DNA from: JACKFB01 sp041389525
Lineage (GTDB): Bacteria > Myxococcota_A > UBA9042 > PHBI01 > JACKFB01
Direction: 5' to 3'
DNA: 27,603 nt
NCBI GenBank assembly: GCA_041389525.1
Contig: JAWKRR010000082.1
Location: 1 to 27,603, forward strand
Numbering within the stretch: the stretch's first letter is position 1; each line of letters opens with the position of its first letter. The notes beneath the pieces are model-generated. The model was given only the letters and a program-made list of their open reading frames with translations. It had not been told where the DNA came from and did no database searches. Below are positions 1 to 8,098 of the stretch, one piece after another. Position numbers and translations under genes: made by a program.

Positions 1-1263
1 GTGGGCGGCGGTGGCGCGCTGGTTGGCGGCCTCGGCAGGGGCGGCGAGGGCGGTGGGGCGCACGACCAGCTCGAGGGGGCCGGCGGGGCAGGTCGCGTGG
101 ACTCGGAGGGTGGCGCCCTCGCGGCGGGCGGGGCCGCTGTGGCATGGGCCGGCGGCAACGGGCGCCAAAAGCGTAGGCGGTAGCTGAGGAAAAGAGCGTG
201 CGGACGGCGGTGGGATGGCGGCGAGGGCGGCCAGGATGGCGGCGAGGAGGGCGAGGCCGGCCTCGACGCTGCGGTGGACGAGGGCGGTGGCGGCGAGGGC
301 GAGAGCGAGGGCGAGGCCGGCGAGCTGCCATGGCCACGCGGGCGGGCCGGGCGGCAGCGGCGGCGCAGGCAGGGCGTGGGCGGGCGGGTCGGCGACGGTG
401 AGGCCGAGGGCGCGGGCCTCGCGGACGAGGAGGGCGTCGTCGAGCGGGGCGGCGAGGCCGTGGGCGACCCAGGCGGCGGCGGCGTCGTAGGCCGCGTCGT
501 CGCGGAGGGCGGCGGACATGAGGGCGGCGACGCGGGGCTCGTCGGGGAAGCGCTCGGCGAGGGCGTGGGGGGGGAGGCCGGGCTGGCCGCCGGCGGCGAG
601 CCAGACCGAGAGCGCGCCTGGGGATAGCTCGCCGGTGGGCGAGTCGAGCGCCGCGCGGACGAGAGCTTCAAGCTGGGTGCGGGCGGCCGGGGCGTCGCCG
701 CGGGTCAGGGCGTCCAGCGCGGCGTTCACGGCGGGGTCCAGCGCGGGCGGCGGCGCGGCGGGGCCCAGACCGAGGCGGCCGGCGAGGCGCGCGCTCACTT
801 CGGCCTGGGCTGCGGCGGCCCGCGCCGGGTCGAGCGCGGGTGCCGAGGCCTCGGCGGGCGCGCCCGGGCCACCGTCGTCTCGCCAGCGCAGCGGCCGCGG
901 CGCCGCCCGCAGCCGCGCCAGCAGGGCCTCCGCGGCCTCCGCCGGCAACTCCGCAGGGACCTCGGCCCAGCCGAGCGGCGTCTCCACCGCCCCAGCCGCG
1001 CCCGACGCCCCGCGAATCGTGGCCGTGGCCGCCCGCGCGTCGGCGCCGACCAGCCGCAACTCCACCCGGTCACCCTCGACCGAGAAACCCTCGATTCGCC
1101 AGCCCGCGCCTAGCGAATCGCCGCCTGTCGCCAGCGCGTCCCGCAGCGTCGCGTCCTGCCCGGGCTGCAGCACCGGCGCCGCCCACGTCGCCGACGCCGA
1201 CGCCAAGACGAGCGCGCACCACGCCGCGGCGACCAAGCGCGGTGACGCCCCGACCGAACTCAC
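1..1263 (-). CDS. Exported membrane-anchored protein with shared novel N-terminal domain (3' end beyond window)
   Basis: An open frame of 421 codons runs without a stop to the left edge. The GTG start overlaps the stop of the upstream gene (GTGA), so translation is probably coupled. Residues 1-29 look like a signal peptide ending in an Ala-rich stretch. Residues 30-128 form a domain that resembles residues 46-146 of the neighbouring upstream protein: PG followed by LRxAL, a G-x-x-I/L turn, alternating V/L strands, then RLxAxP..WR. An Ala-rich helical region (about 135-290) follows, then a Pro-rich linker and two hydrophobic helices (about 300-345), and a further polar segment with two Cys. 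I do not recognise a named family. The partner and the membrane helices suggest the two proteins act together at the cytoplasmic membrane, facing the periplasm. Codon third positions are almost all G or C, so the antisense frames are also open. Confidence 0.7.
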   Translation of the reverse strand, partial: MSSVGASPRLVAAAWCALVLASASATWAAPVLQPGQDATLRDALATGGDSLGAGWRIEGFSVEGDRVELRLVGADARAATATIRGASGAAGAVETPLGWAEVPAELPAEAAEALLARLRAAPRPLRWRDDGGPGAPAEASAPALDPARAAAAQAEVSARLAGRLGLGPAAPPPALDPAVNAALDALTRGDAPAARTQLEALVRAALDSPTGELSPGALSVWLAAGGQPGLPPHALAERFPDEPRVAALMSAALRDDAAYDAAAAWVAHGLAAPLDDALLVREARALGLTVADPPAHALPAPPLPPGPPAWPWQLAGLALALALAATALVHRSVEAGLALLAAILAALAAIPPPSARSFPQLPPTLLAPVAAGPCHSGPARREGATLRVHATCPAGPLELVVRPTALAAPAEAANQRATAAH

Positions 1264-2987
1264 CGGCCGCCCAGCGACCGCCGCCGGCGCTGCCACAGCA
1301 CCATCCCGATCGCCGCGAAGAGCGCCGCCACCGCCCCAGCCACCGCGGGCAACACCCACGGCGCGTTCCAGCCACGCAGCCGCGGGTGCTCCCAAGGACC
1401 GTCGCACACGGCGATCCCCTCCGCCTTGCAGCGCTCGAGCGCGGCGAGCATCTCCTGCACGCGCGCCTCTTTGACAGGGTTCGTGTTCGCCTGGCCGCTC
1501 ACGATGCTGACGTAGCGGCGGAAATCGGCGATGGCGAGGTCGCGCTCGCTGTCCCGCGTCACCTCCGCGCGGCAGTAGTAGACGTCGGGGTCCACCACCG
1601 GAAGCGCGGCCGCGATGTCCAACAACTCGCGTGTCTTCGCGGGGTTACCCAGGTTGTACTGGTTCATCGCGTGGTAAACGAAGAGCCGCGGCTCGCCCTT
1701 CATCTCCTCGAAGAGCGGCAGCAGCCAGGTGTCGGACTCGGCGAAGTGGTTCTCGTAGTGCAGCAGCACGCCGATCATGAAGCGGGGGACCACGTCCGCT
1801 GGCGATTTCGACGAGGCGTCCATCCAATAGTCCAGGCGCGCCTGGACGCGGCGCTCGCGCAGGTACATCGCCAGCAGCAGGCCCATGTGGCCCGGCAGCC
1901 GCTGCGGGCTGCGCACCAGGCGCTCCAGGCCGTCGATGGCCTCGGTGAGCTTCCCGGTCATCTGCAGGGCCGAGATCCTGGCGAGCTGAAGCGCCGCGTT
2001 CTCCGGGTCGTGCTTGAGCGACTCGGTCGCGATGGCGACGGCCTCCTCGCCCTCGCCGATGTTGATGAGGGCCAGCGCCAGCCGCTCGGCCGCGATGGCG
2101 CACTTCGGCGCGCGCTCGAGCACCGCGCGCAGGAAGGGCACCACCATGTTCTCGCGCCCGGCCCGCCGCAGGGTGACCGCGACCGGGACGAGCGCGCAGG
2201 CCGCGTCGCCCTGGCGCTCGCCAAGAAGCTCGGCCGGCATGACGTCGTTCCGAGTGATGGCGGCCACCTGCGGCGCCAGCTCGGGGTCGGTGACCTCGGC
2301 CGCGATCCGGCCAGCCTTCTCGCGGTCGCCGGCCAGCACGTAGACCGACGCGATGAGCAAGCGCTCGACGGGGCCGGAGAGGCGGCCCATGTCCAAGGCG
2401 TCCAGCTCGGCCCGCGCCGCCTCCGGCTCGCCCCGCTCAACCAGGTGCTCCCAGTGGGTCACCATCACGCCAAGATCCATAGGCGGCGCCTCGGTTTTCG
2501 GAGCATCGCGGCCCGCCGGCGCGGTCACGACGGCCTCCCCGCCCTCCCCGGCCGCCCGCCACTTCACCACCGGCTCGGCCCCCAGCCGCGCCACCACCGC
2601 CTCGACCAGCGAGAGCGGCGCCCCGTCGCCCCGAATCAACGCCACCCCGCCCGCCCGCAGCGCCCCCGCCGGCGCGATGCTCGGGTGCAGCGCCCGCACC
2701 GACGGCCGAGTGCCCTGCGGCCCACGAAACCCGACGCGCACCTCACCAGGCAGCGTCTGAATCTCGTCAAGCTCGTAGCCCGCCGGCCACGGCTCGCCCG
2801 CCCCACGCAACGCGCGGACCAGCCCGACCTCCCCGCCCGGCTCGACCGCAAACGGCGGATCGCCAGCCCACGCGACGCCCGCCCCGAGGCCGCAGACCAC
2901 CACCAGCGCGGCGAGCCCGACCCCCGCCAGCGCCCCGCGAGCGCGAGGAACCTGCGCCCGAATCTGAGTCCCGAGAAGCCATTTCAT
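1260..2987 (-). CDS. TPR-repeat membrane protein with C-terminal anchor
   Basis: A 575-residue protein. The ATG was chosen because a signal-anchor-like segment begins 15-20 residues after it (hydrophobic run about 19-41); the frame is open further upstream, but that part lies over tag. Residues about 46-146 form the domain shared with the downstream neighbour. Residues about 170-500 are helical with TPR spacing (for example repeated A-x-x-x-L...G-x-x-x-x-A pairs and the SLKHDPENAALQLARI segment). One transmembrane helix lies near 541-562, followed by an Arg-rich tail (QRRRRSLGGR), the expected cytoplasmic side. TPRs mediate protein-protein contacts, so this is probably a periplasmic scaffold tethered at its C-terminus. 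It lies 65 bp after tag and overlaps the next gene by four bases. Function is otherwise unknown; Bat/aerotolerance-type TPR proteins have a comparable layout, but I see no specific match. Confidence 0.75.
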   Translation of the reverse strand: MKWLLGTQIRAQVPRARGALAGVGLAALVVVCGLGAGVAWAGDPPFAVEPGGEVGLVRALRGAGEPWPAGYELDEIQTLPGEVRVGFRGPQGTRPSVRALHPSIAPAGALRAGGVALIRGDGAPLSLVEAVVARLGAEPVVKWRAAGEGGEAVVTAPAGRDAPKTEAPPMDLGVMVTHWEHLVERGEPEAARAELDALDMGRLSGPVERLLIASVYVLAGDREKAGRIAAEVTDPELAPQVAAITRNDVMPAELLGERQGDAACALVPVAVTLRRAGRENMVVPFLRAVLERAPKCAIAAERLALALINIGEGEEAVAIATESLKHDPENAALQLARISALQMTGKLTEAIDGLERLVRSPQRLPGHMGLLLAMYLRERRVQARLDYWMDASSKSPADVVPRFMIGVLLHYENHFAESDTWLLPLFEEMKGEPRLFVYHAMNQYNLGNPAKTRELLDIAAALPVVDPDVYYCRAEVTRDSERDLAIADFRRYVSIVSGQANTNPVKEARVQEMLAALERCKAEGIAVCDGPWEHPRLRGWNAPWVLPAVAGAVAALFAAIGMVLWQRRRRSLGGR

Positions 2988-3052
2988 GGCGTGGACTTGA
3001 CCACACATGCCCTGCCCCAACAAGACGCGCCGCCGGCCCGCATCGCGACCCA

Positions 3053-3679
3053 CTACCTCGCCCGCCGCGCCCCATCCATCGCGCTCACCGCCCCGTGCCG
3101 CGGGCACCCGACCAGGTGGTCGTTGACCATCCCGACCGCCTGCATGAACGCGTAGCAGATCGTCGGCCCCACGAACTTGAACCCGTGCGCCTTCAGCCGC
3201 TTCGACATCGCCTTCGACTCGGCCGTCTCCGTCGGCGTATCGCCCATCCGCGTGAACCGATTCACCCGCATGTCGCCGCCGTTGACCAGCTCCCACAGGA
3301 ACTCCGAGAACCCGCCCGGGTGCGTCTCCATCACGGTGTTCCACGCGCGCGCGTTGCCGATGGTCGCCTCGATCTTGCCGCGATGGCGCACGATCCCCGC
3401 GTCCCCCAGCAGACGCTCGATCTCGGGCGCTCCCCACCCGGCGATCGCCACCGGATCGAAGCCATGAAACGCCTCGCGGAAGCCGTCGCGCTTACGCAGG
3501 ATCGTTATCCACGCCAGCCCCGCCTGAAAGCCGTCGAGGGTCAGTTTCTCGAAGAGCGCACGATCGTCTCGCTCGGGAACGCCCCACTCCTCGTCGTGAT
3601 ACGCCACGTAGAGCGGGTCGCTCCCCGGCCAGGTGCAACCCCCGGAAGCCCCAGTAGAATCAGCCACGCTCGCCTCCAT
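3053..3679 (-). CDS. tag: DNA-3-methyladenine glycosylase I
   Basis: A cytoplasmic base-excision-repair enzyme that removes 3-methyladenine from alkylated DNA. The 208-residue product aligns along its length with E. coli Tag: YHDEEWGVPERDDRALFEKL, QAGLAWITILRKR, AGIVRHRGKIEATIGNARA, GFKFVGPTICYAFMQAVG and VNDHLVGC are all recognisable. The structural zinc ligands are present as Cys15, His28, His188 and Cys192. The position equivalent to E. coli Glu38 is Asp49, a conservative change that I believe is common in the family; Trp57 (E. coli Trp46) is kept. The start was set at the ATG preceded by AGGA at good spacing. The frame stays open 64 codons upstream, but that stretch has no Tag similarity. 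It is the first gene of the minus-strand block that includes the TPR protein; the functional link may be only co-transcription. Confidence 0.95.
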   Translation of the reverse strand: MEASVADSTGASGGCTWPGSDPLYVAYHDEEWGVPERDDRALFEKLTLDGFQAGLAWITILRKRDGFREAFHGFDPVAIAGWGAPEIERLLGDAGIVRHRGKIEATIGNARAWNTVMETHPGGFSEFLWELVNGGDMRVNRFTRMGDTPTETAESKAMSKRLKAHGFKFVGPTICYAFMQAVGMVNDHLVGCPRHGAVSAMDGARRAR

Positions 3680-3747
3680 CGGTTCCTGTTCGCCGCGCGA
3701 CGCCGCCGCGCCGGACAAACCTAACCCGCGCGGACAATAGTGCTCAA

Positions 3748-3777
3748 TTGGCGCGAAGGTCGGGCCGTTCGTATGGT
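3748..3777 (+). promoter_or_regulatory. Candidate sigma70-like promoter for the hydrolase gene
   Basis: In the 163-bp gap between the divergent tag and hydrolase genes, TTGGCG (3748-3753) and TATGGT (3772-3777) are separated by 18 bp, about 65 bp before the ATG. The match is moderate and based on inspection only. Confidence 0.25.
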
Positions 3778-3842
3778 GGACACTCCGTTTCGAATCGCCG
3801 TCTCCGGACGTCGTCGAAGCGGGTGTAGCCCTGGAGGGCGCC

Positions 3843-5087
3843 ATGGTCAGGCTCGCGGTTGTCTCCAACATCCATCACTCCAAAGCGGAGGCGCCGCTCT
3901 CGCGCGCCCCAATCACCGAGGCCAAAGCGCCACCCTGGTGGGTCAGCCTCGCCCCCGACTTCCACCGCCAAACCGAACCCTTCCGCCTCTGCACCCGCGA
4001 CAAGATCAAAGTCGGCTCCACCGCCCTGAGCGACCTCGCGCTCCGCACCCTCGGCGCCACCGCCATCGGCGCCCTCGCCCTCCCCTCCGGCTACCGCCCG
4101 GCGCGCTTGCGCGAAGCCGTCGAGGACGCCCCCTTCTACAAGGCCGCGGTCGACGCCGGCGACCCCGCGCTCTTCTTCCGCCCACCGCCCAAGGGCGTCG
4201 CCATCCAGCGCACCCGCTCGCAAGGCCCGCGCTTCGAGCCGCCCGACGGCAGCTGTTGGGACCTGCAGTTCCGAAGCCCCTACCAGACCGCCAACCCCCG
4301 CGAGCGCGCCCGCTACGAGTCCCTGCGACGCAACCGCACCGCCCACGCGCGCTACTGGACCCACGACGGCGCCCCGCGCCCGACCCTCATCGCCATCCAT
4401 GGCTTCACGGCCGACCCGTACTGGCTCAACGAGTGGTTCTTCTCGCTGCCCGCTTTTTACGAGGCGGGATATGACGTTTTGCTGATGACGCTGCCCTTCC
4501 ACGGCCAGCGCCGCGAGCTGACGGCGCCGTTTTCGGGCCACGGCTTCTTCGCCGGCGGCATCAACCGCCTCAACGAGGCCTTCGGCCAGGCCATCTGCGA
4601 CCTGCGCGTCCTGGTGGACTACCTGCTCGAGGATCGCCGCGCGCCCCAGGTCGGCGTCACCGGCGTCAGCCTCGGCGGCTACACCTCAGCGCTCGCCGCC
4701 GCGGTCGAGCCCCGCCTCGCCTTCGCCGTCCCCAACGTCCCGGTCACCAGCCTCGTGGACCTGGTCCTCGAGTGGCACCCCATCAGCGCGATGGTCCACT
4801 CGCTGATGAAGGTCACCGGCTGGTCCATCGGCGAGATTCGTCAGCTGCTGGCGGTCCATTCGCCGCTGACCTGGCAGCCCGCCATCGACCACGAGCGCCT
4901 CATGGTCATCGGCGGCGTCGCCGACCGCTTCGCGCCGCCCAAGCACTCGCGCCTGCTCTGGGAGCACTGGGATCGCTGCCGCCTGCACTGGTTCCCGGGC
5001 AGCCACCTGATTCACCTGGACCGCGGCGCCTACCAGCGCGAGATGCACCGCTTCCTCGCCGACATCGAGTTCGCGCCGAGCGTCTGA
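3843..5087 (+). CDS. Alpha/beta hydrolase, ABHD18-like
   Basis: A 414-residue hydrolase without a signal peptide. The fold is visible from the HGFTAD oxyanion-hole motif (186-191), the nucleophile elbow GVSLGG with Ser276, a putative acid Asp361 in GGVADRFAPP, and a putative catalytic His388 or His391 in PGSHLIHLD near the C-terminus. The long N-terminal extension (about 170 residues) before the hydrolase core and the wording around the elbow resemble the ABHD18/DUF2048 group; this assignment is tentative and the substrate is unknown. The start is supported by GGAGGG five bases upstream. The gene stands alone on its strand, divergent from tag and converging on the EEP gene with a 9-bp gap. 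A polyhydroxyalkanoate- or lipid-ester-specific esterase is the main alternative. Confidence 0.85.
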   Translation: MVRLAVVSNIHHSKAEAPLSRAPITEAKAPPWWVSLAPDFHRQTEPFRLCTRDKIKVGSTALSDLALRTLGATAIGALALPSGYRPARLREAVEDAPFYKAAVDAGDPALFFRPPPKGVAIQRTRSQGPRFEPPDGSCWDLQFRSPYQTANPRERARYESLRRNRTAHARYWTHDGAPRPTLIAIHGFTADPYWLNEWFFSLPAFYEAGYDVLLMTLPFHGQRRELTAPFSGHGFFAGGINRLNEAFGQAICDLRVLVDYLLEDRRAPQVGVTGVSLGGYTSALAAAVEPRLAFAVPNVPVTSLVDLVLEWHPISAMVHSLMKVTGWSIGEIRQLLAVHSPLTWQPAIDHERLMVIGGVADRFAPPKHSRLLWEHWDRCRLHWFPGSHLIHLDRGAYQREMHRFLADIEFAPSV

Positions 5088-5096
5088 GCGGCGGTG

Positions 5097-6050
5097 CTAG
5101 CGCCCGAGGTTTACGACGACCGGCAGGTGGTCCGAGCCCAGGTTCGGCCCCTCGCTGACGCCAGCGGTGGCGAGGGCCGCGCTGGCGAAGCAGAGGTCGA
5201 TGGGGATGCGCATCGGGGCGATGGCGGCCGGCCAGGTCCCACGCAGCGCGCGGCCGGCGCCGACGTCGTGTAGCGAGGCGGCGTCGGTGAAATCGGTGAG
5301 CGACGGCGACCAGGGCGTGAGGTTGAAGTCGCCGCAGACGAGGACGCGCTCGCCCAAGCGCGGGCGGGCGTCGGCGATATCGCGGAGCAGCGCCTCGCTG
5401 GCGTCGACCCACGCGGAGCCGAGCGGCGGCAGCGCGTGTACGCTGACCAGGGTGAGGGGCTGGCCGTCGACGTCGAGGCGGGTCTCGAGCCAGGGCAGGC
5501 CGCCCGGCGCGGCGCGGTGCGCGTGGGCTTCGGTGATGGGGTAGCGGCTGAGGACGGCGAGGCCGAAGAAGTCCGAGCGCGGCGCCGCGTGGGTGTAGGT
5601 CAGCTCGGGCAGGGCGGCGGCGACCGCGTCGAACCAGGCTGAGTCCACCTCGACCAGGGTGACGATGTCCGGGCGGGCCTCGGCCAGCCAGCGCGCCGCT
5701 CGGTCTTTCGCGTCGCTGTCCATCTGGACGTTCAGGTGAACCAGCTTCAGCGTCGCGGTCTGCGCCTGGGCGGGCGCGACCAGCGAGGGCGCGACGCTCC
5801 ACGCGTTCAGGGCGGCCAGCAGCAGGCTCACCGCCAGCTCTTTGGGGCGGCGGGCGAGCAGGGCGAAGCCGGCGCAGATCGCCGAAACGATCAGCATCTG
5901 CCAACGAAAATGGGCCGGCAGCTCGAGCGGCCACGCCCAGGCCCCCAGCGCGGCGGCCCCTGTCCCGATGGCCGCCAGCACCAGCAGACGCCGCACGACC
6001 GGGCCGGCGTACCTCCAGAGCCTGCCTTGGGTCTGCGCCGCCTCGCTCAA
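5097..6050 (-). CDS. Membrane-anchored endonuclease/exonuclease/phosphatase family protein (YafD/VanJ-like)
   Basis: A 317-residue protein with three hydrophobic helices (about 21-40, 51-66, 71-92) and then an EEP-fold catalytic domain. The family's metal and phosphate residues can be read in order: Asn107 in HLNVQ, Glu134 in LVEVD, His205 in VSVHALPP, Asp241 and Asn243 in GDFNLTPWS, Asp285 in IPIDLCF, and Ser-Asp-His 306-308. EEP enzymes cleave phosphodiesters; the three-helix plus EEP layout is that of YafD and VanJ-type proteins, so an external lipid-linked or nucleotide phosphodiester is more likely than chromosomal DNA. The start is taken as TTG overlapping the stop of the upstream esterase (TTGA), which removes upstream frame that has no similarity; a GTG 19 codons in is the alternative. 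Co-transcribed with the esterase. Confidence 0.85.
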   Translation of the reverse strand: MSEAAQTQGRLWRYAGPVVRRLLVLAAIGTGAAALGAWAWPLELPAHFRWQMLIVSAICAGFALLARRPKELAVSLLLAALNAWSVAPSLVAPAQAQTATLKLVHLNVQMDSDAKDRAARWLAEARPDIVTLVEVDSAWFDAVAAALPELTYTHAAPRSDFFGLAVLSRYPITEAHAHRAAPGGLPWLETRLDVDGQPLTLVSVHALPPLGSAWVDASEALLRDIADARPRLGERVLVCGDFNLTPWSPSLTDFTDAASLHDVGAGRALRGTWPAAIAPMRIPIDLCFASAALATAGVSEGPNLGSDHLPVVVNLGR

Positions 6051-7078
6051 GGCGCCCGGCGTTGCGCCAGCAGCCAGTCCAGCACCTCGTCGCGCCACGT
6101 GTCGTTGAAGCCGGGCAGGTGCACCGTGCCGTTCATGGTCCACAGCTCGACGGTGCTGCCGCCGTCGCAGCCCTCCCAGCGCGACGGCACGGTCTCCGCG
6201 CCCGGCACGCTGTCGTCGTAGTCGCGGGCGAACCCGATGTGGGGCGTGGTCCCGCAGTGATTCGCCGCCACGCGCAGGGCGACCGTCGCGGCCGCGCCCG
6301 GGTAGTACACCGTGCCCGCGTAGAGCACCGAGGCGTCCAGGGTCCCGTGCATCTGCAGGACGGAGACGGGCGGGCCGGCCTTGCAGTCCTTGAGCGTCGG
6401 CAGGCTGACCCCGGCCAGGGGCGCGATGGCGGTGATGCGGTCGGGGGCGTCGCAGGCCAGCCGGTGGGCCATGTACCCGCCGTTGGAGTGCCCAATCAGA
6501 TACACTCGATCTGTATCGATATGCCACAGCTTCGCGGCCTCATCGATCAGCCCGAGGATGTAGCCGACGTCGTCGACGCCGCTGAGGTCGAAGTCGCAGC
6601 AGGCGGGGCTGGCGTTCCAGTAGCGGTTGCCCTTCGAGTCGACGAGGCCGTTGGGTGCGAGGGTGATGAAGCCCTCCTCGCGGCCGCGCTCGCTGGTGCC
6701 GAAGTACAGGTCCTGCACGCCGCCCGTCGCCGTGTAGCCATGCAGCACGATGACCAGCGGCCACGCGACCTCGGGGTCGTAGGCGTCGGGGAGCACCGGG
6801 GTGACCGGACGCGCGCCGCCGATGACCTGGGCGGGGTTGTTGGGGCCCCAGGGGACGGGCGCGATCTCGGGCGTTGCTGTGGAATCGGTGCCTGCGGTGG
6901 AGTCGGTCCCCGCGACGACGTCGGCGGCCGCGTCGGGGCCGGCGTCCGGGCTGGCGTCCGCGGCTGCATCAAGCTCGGCCGCGACGTCGGCGCCTGTGGA
7001 CACGTCCGATCCGGAAGCCGCGTCGTCGCAGGCGCCAGTGAAGAGGACGCAGAGGGCGATGGCGGCGAGGAGTCTCAT
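6047..7078 (-). CDS. Secreted PHB depolymerase/LpqC-family esterase lipoprotein
   Basis: A 343-residue alpha/beta hydrolase of the polyhydroxybutyrate depolymerase/feruloyl esterase (LpqC, COG3509) type. The short hydrophobic leader ends in FTGAC, so Cys17 is a plausible though imperfect lipoprotein site. It is followed by an Asp/Ala/Thr-rich linker (18-75) that would hold the enzyme off the membrane. Catalytic features are LHGYTATGG (oxyanion), GHSNGGYM with Ser198, Asp248 in MHGTLDASV, and His320 in NGTVHLPG. Several Cys pairs (159/160, 209, 232, 275, 304) fit an exported protein. The start chosen has GAGG nine bases upstream; in-frame ATGs 5 and 13 codons earlier are possible. The substrate could be a polyester or an acylated polysaccharide; the sequence does not decide. 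Confidence 0.88.
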   Translation of the reverse strand: MRLLAAIALCVLFTGACDDAASGSDVSTGADVAAELDAAADASPDAGPDAAADVVAGTDSTAGTDSTATPEIAPVPWGPNNPAQVIGGARPVTPVLPDAYDPEVAWPLVIVLHGYTATGGVQDLYFGTSERGREEGFITLAPNGLVDSKGNRYWNASPACCDFDLSGVDDVGYILGLIDEAAKLWHIDTDRVYLIGHSNGGYMAHRLACDAPDRITAIAPLAGVSLPTLKDCKAGPPVSVLQMHGTLDASVLYAGTVYYPGAAATVALRVAANHCGTTPHIGFARDYDDSVPGAETVPSRWEGCDGGSTVELWTMNGTVHLPGFNDTWRDEVLDWLLAQRRAP

Positions 7079-7190
7079 GAAACGCTGCCTCATGGGGTGG
7101 GCAAGAGAGACCTGCAAGCTCGTGGAGCCGGCCGCGCCTTGTCAAGCGCCCGGCCCTGTTGTCACGGCGCTCTGGCGACGGTCGGCATCG

Positions 7191-7220
7191 TCGACAAAGA
7201 TTCTTATTGCTAATGATAAT
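7191..7220 (+). promoter_or_regulatory. Candidate promoter of the imelysin/VKGC operon
   Basis: TCGACA (7191-7196) and GATAAT (7215-7220) are spaced by 18 bp, about 87 bp before the first gene of the operon. The -10 element lies inside the Fur-like box, the arrangement expected for repression by a Fur-type regulator. This AT-rich patch stands out sharply from the surrounding GC-rich DNA. The rest of the 228-bp gap (7079-7306) shows no open frame I would support. Confidence 0.45.
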
Positions 7221-7227
7221 CTTTATC
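7209..7227 (+). promoter_or_regulatory. Fur box (iron-responsive operator)
   Basis: The 19-mer GCTAATGATAATCTTTATC matches the classical Fur consensus GATAATGATAATCATTATC at 17 of 19 positions. In the 7-1-7 view, TGATAAT-C-TTTATCA (7214-7228) differs from the ideal inverted repeat at one base. Flanking ATTGCTAAT and ATCATTAA give partial overlapping sites, as in many Fur operators. It sits in the divergent gap before the six-gene plus-strand operon and overlaps the candidate -10. Iron-bound Fur would block transcription when iron is plentiful. The divergent esterase starts 130 bp away, so control of that gene is less certain. Confidence 0.8.
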
Positions 7228-7306
7228 ATTAAAACCCTGTTCCAACGTCACCGGCGGCTCTCCCGCCGCCCGGCGTTCGCGCCTCAATCTCAAGCTGGAA
7301 GCCCGT

Positions 7307-8098
7307 ATGAAGCCCCGCGTCCTGCTGCTCGCCACGACCGCCGCCCTGCTCGCGGTGAGCGCCGCAGCCCACGCCAACCCGCGGCCGATGCCCTTCACCT
7401 ACGGGTACGCGACCCAGCCCAAGGGCGCCTTCGAGGTCGAGCAGTACGCCGACCTGATCCCGATGCGCGTCGCGAAGGAAGGCGACGGCGGCACGGAGGC
7501 GGTGACCGCCGTGCGCTCGGTGCTGCAGACCGAGCTTGAGTACGGCATCACCGACCGGCTGGAGCTCGGCTGGTACTTCGTGTTCCGCCAGGGTGCCTCG
7601 GCGTCGACCCCCGCGCTGCGCTTCGCCGGCGTCAAGCAGCGCCTCCGGCTGCGCCTGGCCGAAGCGGGCGACTGGCCCATCGACGTCGCGCTCTACATCG
7701 AGTTCGCCCAGTTCTACGACGAGCTCGAGTTCGAGCAGAAGATCATCCTCTCGCGCCGGTTCGGCCGGGCCACCCTGGCCGCGAACCTGTGGGTCGAGCA
7801 GGAGTTCAAGTTCCAGCAGAACGAGTGGGTGTTCTTCTACAACCCCACCGCCGCGGTCAGCTTCGAGCTGTCGCCGCACGTCTCGCTGGGGCTTGAGTAC
7901 TGGGCGCGCGGGCGCTTCGACGACGACGCGAACGAGGGCGCCGTGCACTACCTCGGCCCGACGCTGCTGCTTCAGTCGGGCGAGTTCTGGATGACGCTGG
8001 GCGCCTACGCCCGCATGGACGACCTCACGAAGAAGGCCGTCGTGGGCGACGACGCGGGCAAGTTCTGGCTGCGCGCCATCATCGGGATCGGCCTGTGA
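7307..8098 (+). CDS. Outer-membrane beta-barrel protein, first gene of Fur-box operon
   Basis: A 263-residue protein with a clear signal peptide (MKPRVLLLATTAALLAVSAA, cleavage expected after AHA23). The mature part is made of short alternating, aromatic-bordered strands (ELEYGITDRLELGWYFVFR, VALYIEFAQFY, VSFELSPHVSLGLEYWARGR, GEFWMTLGAYARM) and ends in an aliphatic strand, consistent with a porin-like barrel of roughly 10-14 strands. There is no TonB box or plug domain, so it is not a TonB-dependent receptor. GGAAG five bases upstream supports the ATG. The Fur box lies 80 bp upstream, and its stop overlaps the next start (GTGA). It may be the outer-membrane channel or anchor of the imelysin system; no specific family was recognised. 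Confidence 0.82.
   Translation: MKPRVLLLATTAALLAVSAAAHANPRPMPFTYGYATQPKGAFEVEQYADLIPMRVAKEGDGGTEAVTAVRSVLQTELEYGITDRLELGWYFVFRQGASASTPALRFAGVKQRLRLRLAEAGDWPIDVALYIEFAQFYDELEFEQKIILSRRFGRATLAANLWVEQEFKFQQNEWVFFYNPTAAVSFELSPHVSLGLEYWARGRFDDDANEGAVHYLGPTLLLQSGEFWMTLGAYARMDDLTKKAVVGDDAGKFWLRAIIGIGL

Noticed and set aside
840..3155. Long plus-strand frame of 771 codons
   Set aside because: It lies antisense to the two left-edge membrane-protein genes and the 3' end of tag, is Arg/Pro/His-rich, and has no domain or ribosome site; open antisense frames are expected at this GC content.
2988..3437. Upstream extension of the TPR gene to 3437
   Set aside because: The extra 150 codons lie within tag in another frame and have shadow composition; the ATG at 2987 gives a normal leader.
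7079..7208. Fur control of the divergent esterase pair
   Set aside because: The box lies 130 bp or more from the esterase start and no promoter facing that way was seen across it; left as a possibility only.
7307..8098. TonB-dependent iron receptor
   Set aside because: The barrel is far too short, with no plug domain or TonB box, despite the Fur box upstream.
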